Shown here piece after piece: positions 41,051 through 49,963 of a stretch of DNA of 64,000 nt. Position numbers and translations under genes: made by a program. Positions within the stretch are counted from its first letter, which is position 1. Every line of letters begins with the position of its first letter. Origin of the DNA: UBA9611 sp965237595 (GTDB lineage: Bacteria > Chloroflexota > Dehalococcoidia > Lucifugimonadales > UBA3495); contig CBDEFY010000006.1 of NCBI GenBank assembly GCA_965237595.1, positions 310,001-374,000 of the forward strand. Direction: 5' to 3'. The notes beneath the pieces are model-generated. The model ran no database searches. It was not told where the DNA came from and saw only the letters and a list, made by a program, of their open reading frames with translations.

Positions 41051-42988
41051 ATGGCTAAAGTCCTGGGAATCGACCTCGGAACAACCAATTCGGTAGCGGC
41101 GGTCATCGAAGCCGGCGAGCCCGTGGTCGTGGAGAACGCCGAAGGCGGCCGCATCACGCCGTCCGTCGTTGCGCTGAACGCCAAGACCGGAGAGCGCTAC
41201 GTTGGCCAAGTCGCCAAGCGCCAAGCCGTAACCAACCCGGAGAACACCCTCTTCTCGGTGAAACGGCTTATGGGCCGGAAGTTCAACGACCCTGAAATCA
41301 AGAGCGCCATGGTCAAGCTGCCCTACAAAGTTGTGGCCGGCGCAAACGGCGACGCCATGGTGCAGTTGGGCGATGATTCCCACGCCCCGGCCCAGATTTC
41401 TTCCTTTGTGTTGCAGAAGATTAAACAGGACGCCGAAGCCAAGCTGGGCGAAAAGATAACCCAGGCCGTGATAACGGTGCCGGCCTACTTCAATGACGCC
41501 CAGCGCCAGGCGACCAAAGACGCTGGCACCATCGCTGGGCTGGAGGTGCTGCGCATCATCAACGAACCCACTGCCTCATCGCTGGCCTACGGCCTGGACA
41601 AGACTAAGTCCGACGCCACCATCGCAGTCTTCGACCTGGGCGGCGGGACCTTCGATATCACCGTCCTCCAGATGGGCGATGGGGTCTTTGAGGTCAAATC
41701 GACCAATGGAGACACCTTCTTGGGCGGCGACGACTTCGACCAGAAGATTCTGGAGTGGATGATTGACGAATTTAAGCAGGAAACCGGCATTGATCTGGCC
41801 GCCGACCGGATGGCGCTCCAGCGGCTGCGCGACGCCGCGGAACGGGCCAAGGTCGAGTTGTCCAGCGTCCTTGAGACGGAGATAAACCTGCCGTTCATCA
41901 CCGCCGACGCCAGCGGGCCCCAACACATGGTCAAGACCCTGAGCCGGGCCAAGTTGGACCAGTTGGTCGCCGATCTCGTTCAGCGGACCGAAGGCCCCTG
42001 CCGGCAGGCGATAACCGACTCCGGCCTAAATGCCAGCGACATCGAAGAGGTGCTCATGGTGGGCGGCATGAGCCGCATGCCAGCCGTGCTGGAAAAGGTC
42101 AAGCAGGTGTTCGGCAAGGAGCCCAACCGGAACGTGAACCCCGACGAAGCGGTGGCGATGGGCGCCGCCATTCAGGCAGGCGTGTTGGCGGGAGAGGTCG
42201 ATGACATCGTGCTCTTGGACGTCACTCCATTGACCCTGGGCCTGGAGACCCTGGGCAGCGTGATGACCACCCTTATTTCTCGGAACACCACCATCCCGAC
42301 CAAGAAGAACGAGACGTTCACCACGGCCGCCGAGAACCAGACCACGGTGGATATCCACGTCCTACAGGGAGAACGCTCCATGGCGGCGGACAACAAGTCC
42401 ATCGGCCGCTTCATGCTGGACGGCCTCCTGCCCGCGCCCCGAGGGATCCCTCAGATCGAGGTCACCTTCGACATCGACGCCAACGGCATCCTGAGCGTGT
42501 CCGCCCAGGACAAAGGGACCGGCAAAGAGCAGAAGATTGTAATTCAGTCGGGTTCGGGCCTGGAAAAAGATGACATCGAGCGCATGGTCAACGAAGCCCA
42601 GCAGAACGAGGAGGCGGACCAGGTGCGACGGGCCGAAGTTGAGACCCGCAACCAGGCAGACTCCTTGGTCTACAGCACCGAGAAGCTGTTGCAGGAGAAC
42701 GCCGATAAGGTCCCTGAGGAACTCAAGACCGAGGTGCAGGGCAAGATTGATACGCTTAAGGCGGCCGTAGCCGCCAACAACACCGCTGAGATGCAATCCG
42801 CGATGACTGATTTGAACAGCGCCTTGCAACGGGTTGGAGAAGCAGTGTACAGCCAGAGCAGTGGGGAGCAAGATGGCGGCCAGGGCCCCACTGACGATAT
42901 GGGAACGGGCGGTCCAGGAGCGGATGGTGAGCCTGGCGGAGCCTCGGACGACGAAGGCACCGTTGAGGGAGAATTCCGGGAAGTTTAA
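41051..42988 (+). CDS. dnaK: molecular chaperone DnaK (Hsp70)
   Basis: This 645-residue ATP-driven chaperone keeps the full family layout. The ATPase domain starts VLGIDLGTTNSVAAV, with IAVFDLGGGTFDITVL and VLMVGGMSRMPAVLEKV. The substrate-binding domain includes LLDVTPLTLGLETLG and FDIDANGILSVSAQDKGTGKEQ. The helical lid and a Gly/Asp-rich tail complete it. No dnaJ follows within the window. AGGAGAGACC precedes the ATG. Confidence 0.97.
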   Translation: MAKVLGIDLGTTNSVAAVIEAGEPVVVENAEGGRITPSVVALNAKTGERYVGQVAKRQAVTNPENTLFSVKRLMGRKFNDPEIKSAMVKLPYKVVAGANGDAMVQLGDDSHAPAQISSFVLQKIKQDAEAKLGEKITQAVITVPAYFNDAQRQATKDAGTIAGLEVLRIINEPTASSLAYGLDKTKSDATIAVFDLGGGTFDITVLQMGDGVFEVKSTNGDTFLGGDDFDQKILEWMIDEFKQETGIDLAADRMALQRLRDAAERAKVELSSVLETEINLPFITADASGPQHMVKTLSRAKLDQLVADLVQRTEGPCRQAITDSGLNASDIEEVLMVGGMSRMPAVLEKVKQVFGKEPNRNVNPDEAVAMGAAIQAGVLAGEVDDIVLLDVTPLTLGLETLGSVMTTLISRNTTIPTKKNETFTTAAENQTTVDIHVLQGERSMAADNKSIGRFMLDGLLPAPRGIPQIEVTFDIDANGILSVSAQDKGTGKEQKIVIQSGSGLEKDDIERMVNEAQQNEEADQVRRAEVETRNQADSLVYSTEKLLQENADKVPEELKTEVQGKIDTLKAAVAANNTAEMQSAMTDLNSALQRVGEAVYSQSSGEQDGGQGPTDDMGTGGPGADGEPGGASDDEGTVEGEFREV

Positions 42989-43128
42989 CCCGGAGTCCAA
43001 CCCGAAGGTTTGAGAGTAGTATCTAGGTAGGATAAAAATCTAAGTTGGAAATAGGCTTAAATTCTGCCCGATTACGCCTCGAACCTCAAAACACCGTACT
43101 TGTGACATATTTTTTAAGGAACCGAGTC

Positions 43129-43137
43129 TGATATAAT
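43129..43137 (+). promoter_or_regulatory. extended -10 element
   Basis: TGATATAAT forms TGn plus a perfect TATAAT about 107 bases before the 43244 gene. No good -35 was found. The dnaK-43244 gap otherwise shows only AT-rich sequence. Confidence 0.5.
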
Positions 43138-43243
43138 TATGGCGAACGCCCGCCATCTTAATCGACAAACTTAAACGAACGAGTAGACTCCACAAGATGA
43201 ACCAATCTTTGAGGAATCGAAGATTTTGGCCGACGGAGATCGC

Positions 43244-43585
43244 ATGAGCGGACAACGAGATCAGGCAGACCAAGAGGTCCTGGGCAATGACAAGGCCGAA
43301 GAGGTCATGTCCAACCTGGACTCTGAGATGGACACTCCAATTGCCGACAACGACTGGAGAGTGCCGGGTATCGACAAGGACCTGACGCCTCTGCAGTATC
43401 ATTATCTCAGTATGTTACAGCGCCTGGTAACCCTAAAGAATACCTATCAGACTGACGCCAACTACGAGGCCTGGATGATGGGCGCCCTGAACAAGGCCGT
43501 CTATGCGACACTGCGCGACAGCATTGAGGCCAATGTTGGCGACGAAGCCAAGGAGCTACTTAACCGAGAGCAGCACGTAAACTAG
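43244..43585 (+). CDS. hypothetical protein
   Basis: A soluble, acidic protein of about 113 residues. The N-terminal third (DQEVLGNDKAEEVMSNLDSEMD) looks disordered. The C-terminal part is helical (PLQYHYLSMLQRLVTLKNTY, WMMGALNKAVYATLRDSIEA). ATG 43244 has GGAG five bases upstream and is preferred to TTG 43226. It has its own promoter and terminator, so it is a single-gene unit. The family is not recognised. Confidence 0.65.
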   Translation: MSGQRDQADQEVLGNDKAEEVMSNLDSEMDTPIADNDWRVPGIDKDLTPLQYHYLSMLQRLVTLKNTYQTDANYEAWMMGALNKAVYATLRDSIEANVGDEAKELLNREQHVN

Positions 43586-43605
43586 GCTGCGTAAACAGGA
43601 ACACG

Positions 43606-43636
43606 AAACGGGGGCTTATGCCCCCGTTTTCTTTTT
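43606..43636 (+). terminator. rho-independent terminator
   Basis: AAACGGGGGC (43606-43615) pairs with GCCCCCGTTT (43620-43629) around TTAT, followed by TTCTTTTTCT. It ends the 43244 gene. Confidence 0.92.
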
Positions 43637-43650
43637 CTCCCCAATCTCAC

Positions 43651-43723
43651 CGCCTGGCTACTCAGTCAGGCCACGCAACCCTCCCCGATCGTATCGCCTG
43701 GCTATCCAGTCAGGCCATGCAAC
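43651..43723. repeat. two 29-bp direct repeats
   Basis: The unit beginning CGCCTGGCTA and ending GCAAC occurs at 43651-43679 and 43695-43723, with three differences. Each contains a small GCCTG...CAGGC hairpin. The second copy overlaps the 3' end of the deacetylase gene. Confidence 0.65.
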
Positions 43724-44832
43724 GGAAACACCTGCTGGCGAATCGCCGCAACCGCTTCTTCCACGTATCTTTTGGCTTCCACCTTAATATGACCGGGAAT
43801 ATCCGGGCTCACCTCATCCCTCAGCCGGCCTGCGCCGTGCTCTTGGGCGAATGCCGCCGGCAGTTGGTCCGGCCAGTCTATATCCAGCATCACACCGTAA
43901 GCCAAGGTCCAGGCCCGGGCTACCGCAGTCACGTCGTAACCTCCACCACCCAGCGCCAGCCAAGGCAAATTCAGCTCCGCCAACTGCCGCACCGCCTCGA
44001 TGTAACCCTCCGTGGTCACTTGCAGGTGGGTCAAGGGGTCGCTGTGATAGCTGTCGATGCCGAGTTGGGTCACCAATACGTCGGGCGCAAATGCCCGAAG
44101 TAGGGGCGGCACCACCTGTTTGAAGGACTCCACGTAGTCATCGTCGCCGGTGTAGGGGTAAAGCGGCAGATTCACGGAGTAGCCCCGGCCCGCGCCCTCT
44201 CCCAATTCAGCCACCGAGCCCGTGCCCGGAAACAAGTACTCCCCTGACTCATGCACCGAGATGGTCAACACTCGGTCATCGGCGTAAAAGGCTTGTTGCA
44301 CGCCGTCTCCGTGGTGAGCGTCGATGTCCACATAGGCGACACGCATCCCGCGGTTCAAGAAATAGTGGACCGCCAGGGCCGGGTCGTTGAACACGCAGAA
44401 ACCGGAGGCATGGTCTGCTGCGGCATGGTGCAACCCGCCTGATATGTTGAAGGCCGCGCCCACCTCTCCGCTGGCCACCATCTCAGCGGCCAACAACGAT
44501 CCTCCGGTGCTCAGGACCGCCGCGTCGTACATCCCCGGATATACCGGGTTGTCTCCCAGGCCGTTGAAGCCGAACCGCGCGGAATCAACGACGCCGGTAC
44601 CGGCGCCAAGGGCTTTCACGGCGGCGACGTACTCCGGAGTATGCAGCCAGGCCAGCTCCTCTTCGGTGGCGGAACGCGGGTCAAGCAAGACCGCCCCGGA
44701 ATGGTCAAAGGCCCCGTATTCCTGTAGTAGTTGGTAGGTGTAGCGCAGGCGTACCGGGCGCATGGGGTGGTCCGAACGCAACTCGTGGCGGGAAAGGGCA
44801 TCCTCGTAGATAAAGGCAGCACGCCGCATCAT
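43702..44832 (-). CDS. histone deacetylase-family protein (AcuC/APAH type)
   Basis: This 376-residue zinc-dependent deacetylase fold protein would act on acetylated lysines, acetylpolyamines or acetoin-pathway acetyl-CoA synthetase. Active-site segments are clear: GGLHHAAADHASGFCVFND (tandem His), VAYVDIDAHHGDGVQQAF (zinc Asp and His), VTQLGIDSYHSDPLTHL (zinc Asp) and ALGGGGYDVTAVARAW. The layout fits AcuC. No acetoin or acs genes are adjacent. The direct repeats at 43651-43723 lie at its 3' end. Confidence 0.92.
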   Translation of the reverse strand: MMRRAAFIYEDALSRHELRSDHPMRPVRLRYTYQLLQEYGAFDHSGAVLLDPRSATEEELAWLHTPEYVAAVKALGAGTGVVDSARFGFNGLGDNPVYPGMYDAAVLSTGGSLLAAEMVASGEVGAAFNISGGLHHAAADHASGFCVFNDPALAVHYFLNRGMRVAYVDIDAHHGDGVQQAFYADDRVLTISVHESGEYLFPGTGSVAELGEGAGRGYSVNLPLYPYTGDDDYVESFKQVVPPLLRAFAPDVLVTQLGIDSYHSDPLTHLQVTTEGYIEAVRQLAELNLPWLALGGGGYDVTAVARAWTLAYGVMLDIDWPDQLPAAFAQEHGAGRLRDEVSPDIPGHIKVEAKRYVEEAVAAIRQQVFPLHGLTG

Positions 44833-45294
44833 TAGACCGCCTACTTTATTGGGAGAAATTTAACTTGGGCCGGTGCCATTGGAGTCTATTCAAGCCGCCT
44901 GCTCGGGTCAAGGCGGGCGTGGAGCAGGGCCAAATTCGGAAAAAATCGTCTGCATCCACGTAGGGGAAATTATGTTTGGTTGAGTATCATTACTAAACGG
45001 GGCAGCGAATCGCCGCCCTTGGTTGCGTGTATCCGGCGAAAGGGGCCATCTTGCCGAGTGGCAACCAGCGTTTTCGGCCCAGTTTACGGCGGGCGGAGGT
45101 GGTTCATCAGAGTGCGGCGGGGCCGCTATCCAAAACCGATAACCCGACGATAGAGCAACATGCGCCGGCCATTAAGCTTCTGGCCGACCGTTTCCAGTCC
45201 ACCCGGCTGCTTCAACTCCGACAGCAATCATTTCTTTTCTTTCTTTTGGGCTGGATTTCCTCTATCGGCATGCCAGTCCATAGGAGTATTCATC
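44833..45294 (+). other. long intergenic region with structured-looking leader
   Basis: No convincing ORF is present. Around 45000-45068 there are two adjacent hairpins: GGGCAGCGA with TCGCCGCCC, and TTGCC with GGCAA followed by CC. They lie roughly 230 bases upstream of the coiled-coil gene. The GGCAACC element recalls SAM-I/IV-type riboswitches, but the rest of that consensus is not found. Read as an unassigned 5' leader. Confidence 0.3.
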
Positions 45295-45954
45295 ATGATT
45301 AACGGATTCAACGAAAATTCTCAGGAGCGGCTGAAACAAGCCGAATCCGCAGAGAAGGAGGTGCAGCGGTTACAACCCTTAGCCGCGGAAGCTCCTCAGT
45401 TGCGCCTGCAAAAGGCCAAAGCCCAACGGGAGGAAGAGCGCCACCGTACCAAAGAGGATGCCCTTTCCAAAGCTAGAAACGCGGCCCAGGCCGCCGCCGA
45501 CAAGCAGAACCGGGTGCCAGATTTGTTGGGCCAGGCCGCCCGCGCCGTCATCGAGCTATACACCGTGCTTAAAGACGTGGACAGTTCTCGCCGCCTGGCC
45601 ATGGAGTCCCTGGCCATCGCGGACCGTGTCGATTACGACGTCGAATTGGAAGAGGGTGAAGAACACGAGCGCTCCCTGGACCGGGACACCCGCGGACTCG
45701 CCTATGCCTTGGCCGCCCGCCACGGCGACTCCCGGGTCAAGCAGATGTTGGAGGAACTCGATCCGGAGTTCACCATGCTGCGGGGATGCAATCTGGACGA
45801 ACCCCTGTACCGCGACGTGGCCAATTTCGTGGTCCGCCACGCCGCGCCCAAAGATGAGCCGACGCCGGCGTTTATCAGTCAGACCTCGGTGCCTGTGCCT
45901 GCGCCTGCAGATCCTGAACCTGAGGCTGAGGCCGCCAGCGGCCCCGACTTCTAG
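45295..45954 (+). CDS. coiled-coil protein of unknown function
   Basis: This protein of about 219 residues has a long coiled coil (residues 8-65, with repeats like RLKQAESAEKEVQRLQPLAAE and AQREEERHRTKEDALSKA). A compact helical domain follows (LGQAARAVIELYTVLKDVDSSRRLAMESLAIADRVD), and a low-complexity tail alternates Pro, Ala and Glu. There is no signal peptide. TAGGAG precedes ATG 45295, and the frame upstream of this start is intergenic. The family is not recognised. Confidence 0.65.
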   Translation: MINGFNENSQERLKQAESAEKEVQRLQPLAAEAPQLRLQKAKAQREEERHRTKEDALSKARNAAQAAADKQNRVPDLLGQAARAVIELYTVLKDVDSSRRLAMESLAIADRVDYDVELEEGEEHERSLDRDTRGLAYALAARHGDSRVKQMLEELDPEFTMLRGCNLDEPLYRDVANFVVRHAAPKDEPTPAFISQTSVPVPAPADPEPEAEAASGPDF

Positions 45955-46023
45955 CCAGGTGGTTTATCCCCAACCCAGGCCTCAAACGCGGCACTGAATG
46001 TTCCGAGGCCGGGAGATATTGAT

Positions 46024-46785
46024 ATGGCTTCTCTGGACCAGTACGCCGATAAATACCAGAGCATCCGCATGGAACGCAGGCAGGGAATCCTGCAGATGAC
46101 CTTCCACACCAATGGCGGGTCCCTTCAGTGGGGAGGTGGCCCCCACAGCGAGTTTCCCCAGGCCTTCGCCGACGTGGGCAGCGACCCCGAGAACCGTATC
46201 GTGATTATGACCGGGAGCGGCGACGCTTTCTCCGGCCCGCCCGGCACCCCTGCGGGCACCCCCAAACGAGCGCCCCGGGAATGGGACCGGACCTACTGGG
46301 AAGGGAAGCGCCTCCTGACAAACCTGCTGGACATCGAAGTCCCCATGATTAGCGCCATCAACGGACCCACCCTTCGCCACTCGGAGATTCCGCTCCTGTG
46401 CGACATTGTTCTGGCCTCGGAGACCGCTGCATTCCAAGACTCGGGCCATTTCATGAGCGGTCTGGTCCCAGGCGACGGCATGCACATCGTATATCCCCTG
46501 CTGTTGGGGCTAAACCGGGGCCGGTATTTCCTGTTCACCGGCCAGAGGATCGAGGCCCGAGAGGCCATGACCCTGGGGCTGGTGAACGAAGTCTTGCCCC
46601 AGGCAGAATTGCTTCCCCGGGCCTGGGCCTTGGCCGAGCAGATGGCCCAGCAATCGGACATTGTGCTGCGATACAGCCGGGTGGCCATGACTCAGGTGGT
46701 GAAACGCCTGATGCACGACCTCCTTGGCTATGGTTTGGCCCTGGAGGGCCTGGGATCGGCGGACACCATGCTCAACCCTGGTTGA
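46024..46785 (+). CDS. crotonase-fold hydrolase, 6-oxocamphor hydrolase-like
   Basis: This 253-residue enoyl-CoA hydratase superfamily protein closely follows 6-oxocamphor hydrolase, which cleaves cyclic beta-diketones by a retro-Claisen reaction without CoA. From memory of that enzyme, all five catalytic positions are kept: H41, H119, H142, D151 and E241 (H45, H122, H145, D154, E244 there). Similar stretches are KRLLTNLLDIEVPMISAING, LASETAAFQDSGHF and LGLNRGRYFLFTGQRIEARE. The real substrate is unknown. It is followed by the PAC2 gene in the same direction. Confidence 0.8.
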   Translation: MASLDQYADKYQSIRMERRQGILQMTFHTNGGSLQWGGGPHSEFPQAFADVGSDPENRIVIMTGSGDAFSGPPGTPAGTPKRAPREWDRTYWEGKRLLTNLLDIEVPMISAINGPTLRHSEIPLLCDIVLASETAAFQDSGHFMSGLVPGDGMHIVYPLLLGLNRGRYFLFTGQRIEAREAMTLGLVNEVLPQAELLPRAWALAEQMAQQSDIVLRYSRVAMTQVVKRLMHDLLGYGLALEGLGSADTMLNPG

Positions 46786-46868
46786 GCAGCCTGCTCGCGC
46801 CTGCTCACGTCCGGCCCAAGGGCGGGGCGGGGCTTGATAATCACAACCTATTCTGGCAAGATGGGCCT

Positions 46869-47783
46869 ATGCAAATCGGTGCCTTCGAACTGATTGAACC
46901 GCTCCCCGAGCTGAAGGACCCCCATGTGTTCGCCATGGTGCGTCCGTGGGTGGACGTGGGCAGCGTGGGTACCCTCACGCTCAACCGGCTGGAACGGTTC
47001 ATGGGTTCCAAGGAACTGGGCCGCCTGGCACGCCCAGGTACCTATTTCGACTTCACCCGCTACCGGCCCAGCATGCGCCTGGTGGATGGCAAACGTGAGG
47101 TCAAGATACCCAATAGCATCATCCGCTACGCCATCACCGAAGAAGGGCCGGATTACCTGTTCCTCCACCTGATGGAGCCCCATTCCAACGGCGAGGACTA
47201 CACGGACTCCATCTTGGAAGTGGTGAATCACTTCAACGTGAAGCGCTATTGCCGCCTGGGGGCCATGTACGACGCGGTGCCCCACACCCGTCCCCTCTTG
47301 GTCACCGGCAGCCTGGGCGATGTTCAGCAGAATCGCCCGGTATCCAACTTCAAGGTCCGCCAGAGCACCTACCAAGGCCCCACCACAATCATGAACCTGC
47401 TCTCGGAAGGAATCGAGAAGGCCGACATAGAATCCATCAACTTCATGGTCCACCTGCCCCAGTACGTGCAGTTGGAAGAGGACTACGCCGGGACTTCACG
47501 CATGATTGAGGTCCTGTCTTCGGTCTACGACAGCATCCCCGCCGACCTGGCCCCCGTGCGCCGTGGACAACGGCAATACCGGGAGCTGAACTCCACCCTC
47601 GACCGCAACTCGGAGCTAAAGACCCTGATTCAGCAGATGGAAGCGTATTACGACGCCCAGCTCGACTCGGAAGAGTCGTCTTCGTCCTCCACCCAAGGGG
47701 CTGCTCCCACCACCCTGTCGCCGGAGATTGAGCAGTTCCTAAGCGAGTTGGGTGGGCGGCTGGAGTCAGACCCCGAAGAGTAG
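46869..47783 (+). CDS. PAC2-family protein
   Basis: This 304-residue protein matches the PAC2 domain of archaeal and eukaryotic proteasome-assembly chaperones, which is also scattered in bacteria. Typical segments are DPHVFAMVRPWVDVGSVGTL, YDAVPHTRPLLVTGSLGDVQ, STYQGPTTIMNLLSEG and FMVHLPQYVQLEEDYAGTSRMIEVLSS in shorter blocks. The C-terminal region is helical, with a Ser-rich tail (EESSSSSTQG). The function in bacteria is unknown. ATG 46869 is chosen because the sequence before it overlaps the crotonase gene in another frame. Confidence 0.8.
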   Translation: MQIGAFELIEPLPELKDPHVFAMVRPWVDVGSVGTLTLNRLERFMGSKELGRLARPGTYFDFTRYRPSMRLVDGKREVKIPNSIIRYAITEEGPDYLFLHLMEPHSNGEDYTDSILEVVNHFNVKRYCRLGAMYDAVPHTRPLLVTGSLGDVQQNRPVSNFKVRQSTYQGPTTIMNLLSEGIEKADIESINFMVHLPQYVQLEEDYAGTSRMIEVLSSVYDSIPADLAPVRRGQRQYRELNSTLDRNSELKTLIQQMEAYYDAQLDSEESSSSSTQGAAPTTLSPEIEQFLSELGGRLESDPEE

Positions 47784-47966
47784 GCCTTTTCTTTTCCATC
47801 GGCCCGGTCAGACGAGTCTTCATCGCCTCACGAATGGACCCTTTCGGTCAGACGGCTCCTTACTACTTACCGCTTAACCGGAACTAGCCTCTTTACAACA
47901 GAAACCCCGACAACGGCATCTACGTAAGAACTCGGGAAAATCTCCCAAGCAACGAATCAGGAACTA

Positions 47967-49791
47967 ATGAATCGTTTCCGATGGGTTGTTGTTTCGGTGG
48001 TGGCAGTTGCCGTAATTACCGGCGTGGCGATTGGTGTTGCCTACTACGTAATTAACGATTCGTTAACCCATCCCCACGAGCAAACCGCCAAATACCTACC
48101 TCCGGACACGCAGTTCTACATGTCGGTCAATCTACGGCCCGGCGTCGGCCAATTGTCCAAACTCAAGACGATATACGATAAGTTTGACGCTAACGATAAG
48201 TTTGGAGAGAGAATCGACAAACTCTTCGAAGAAATAGAGGACGAGTCTCGGATCGACACCAAGGAAGACCTTCTGCCTTGGTTGGGGCCCGAAATTGCCG
48301 TTGCGCTGTTGGATTTCGATGTTGCCGACGAATCTGTAGATTTCGTTGCATTCATCGGCACGACGGACACTGAGGCAACGACTGTGTTTCTCGATGGTTT
48401 CTTGGAATATATTGAAATAGAGGAAGGAACTGGATTCACCGAGGGCAGTCACCAGGGCTACGTTACCTACGATGGACCTGTGGATAGCGGAGACATAAAC
48501 GCGCACTTCGTGGTTACGGACGACTATCTGTTATTTGCTACAACGCGGGAATTGTTGGAAAGCACTGTCGACATGATTGATGCCTCCGGAGAATCGCTGG
48601 CCGATAATCCAGATTTCATATCGGCTCGGGACAGTGTAGACGACTCAAGGTTCGCCTTTTTATATGCGAGCACCGACAGAATTGTAGACACAATTAGCTC
48701 CAGTTTTGGCCTAATCGACAATCCTGTATTAGACGAAACCTTATTCGAGGAAATCGAGAGCGAACTCCCAGGGTTTGTGTCGGCCTCCGCGTCTTTCATC
48801 GACCAGGGCATCAAGATGTCCACATCATTCAAGACCCCGGACGACGCTCCGGGAGTTAACGGGTCGAATCCCTTAGCGGCCGCCGATTATCTTCCCGGCG
48901 ACACTTTGGCGCTGATCTCAACGGGCGGCGTACAAGAGCTATGGGACGAGTTCAAAGAACAGATTGGCAGTGACGCTGAACTTTCATTCGACCAAGGCCT
49001 TCAAGATTTTAACGATGAGTTCGGACTTGATATCGAGCGAGACTTGGTGCGTTGGATGACAGGCGAAGTAGCCTTTGCGCTGCTGCCCACCAACTTAGCC
49101 GAAGACGTTCCGGTTTTGAACGCGTTGGCATTGGCGGAGTTTAACGACAGAGAAGCAATTGGGCCTTCAAGATTTTAACGATGAGTTCGGACTTGATATC
49201 GAGCGAGACTTGGTGCGTTGGATGACAGGCGAAGTAGCCTTTGCGCTGCTGCCCACCAACTTAGCCGAAGACGTTCCGGTTTTGAACGCGTTGGCATTGG
49301 CGGAGTTTAACGACAGAGAAGCAACAGACACGGCTTTAGAGAACATTGTTGATAGCCTTGAATGTCAGGGGCTGGACATCGACCGGTTCAGATTGGGCGA
49401 TATACAGGCGGTGACTGTGGACCTTGAAAATGAGTTGGGAGACAGTGAATATGAACCGGGCTACTTTGTATTAAGTAATTACGTTGTCTTAGGGACTACT
49501 CGTGAGTCGCTGCGGAAGTCCGCAGCGGCCAACGCGAGAGAAATCGAATCGCTCAGTCAAAGTCCGAGTTATTGCCGGGCGCGAAACGAGATTGACGGGG
49601 AGTTGGATTACCTGGTGTATGCTTCAATACGGGAGATCGTCGAGGCGTCCTTGGATGCGGTTAGTGCATCTGAGCGGGCCGAATTCCGGGACAATGCCGC
49701 TCCGTTTATAGATCCGATCGACACCATCATGATCGGCGGCGGCTCGACAGAAGAGCTTACTACGTTCACTTTGATTCTGACGTTTGACTGA
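47967..49791 (+). pseudogene. DUF3352 membrane-anchored protein, broken by a tandem duplication
   Basis: The N-terminus has one membrane helix (WVVVSVVAVAVITGVAIGVAYYV), then an extracytoplasmic part with DUF3352 features: AKYLPPDTQFYMSVNLRP, FVVTDDYLLFATTRELLESTV and repeated related units downstream. At 49158 the frame is lost: 163 bases are repeated exactly (48996-49158 and 49162-49324, unit 166 bp) and 166 is not a multiple of three. The second half continues from ATDTALENIVDSLECQ to ILTFD in another frame. Removing one copy restores a protein of about 550 residues. Confidence 0.8.
48996..49324 (+). repeat. 166-bp tandem duplication
   Basis: Copy 1 is 48996-49158 and copy 2 is 49162-49324, identical over 163 bases and separated by TTG. 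It lies inside the DUF3352 gene and frameshifts it. Perfect identity suggests a recent event or an assembly artefact. Confidence 0.95.
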
Positions 49792-49963
49792 GGGCTGGCG
49801 TCAGGATTTTTGTACGTGCCAGGACCTCGGTGTTCAACAACCCCTGCTGACAAACTCCTAACCGCCCGTGTGTCCGCCTTCTTGCCGCCCAACAGGCGCT
49901 ATGCTAGACTCCGCTGGCGCTTTGGGGCGTGACCGATTTCGACGTACGGAACTGGCTGCGACT

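Noticed and set aside
43651..43723. Two spaced 29-bp repeats as a minimal CRISPR
   Set aside because: Only two copies, with a 15-bp gap, differences between the units, overlap with a gene end and no cas genes.
49921..49963. GGGGCGTGACCGATTTCGAC resembles the 5' end of tmRNA
   Set aside because: trpS starts at 49964, leaving no room for a tmRNA, and no matching 3' acceptor or tag sequence is present.
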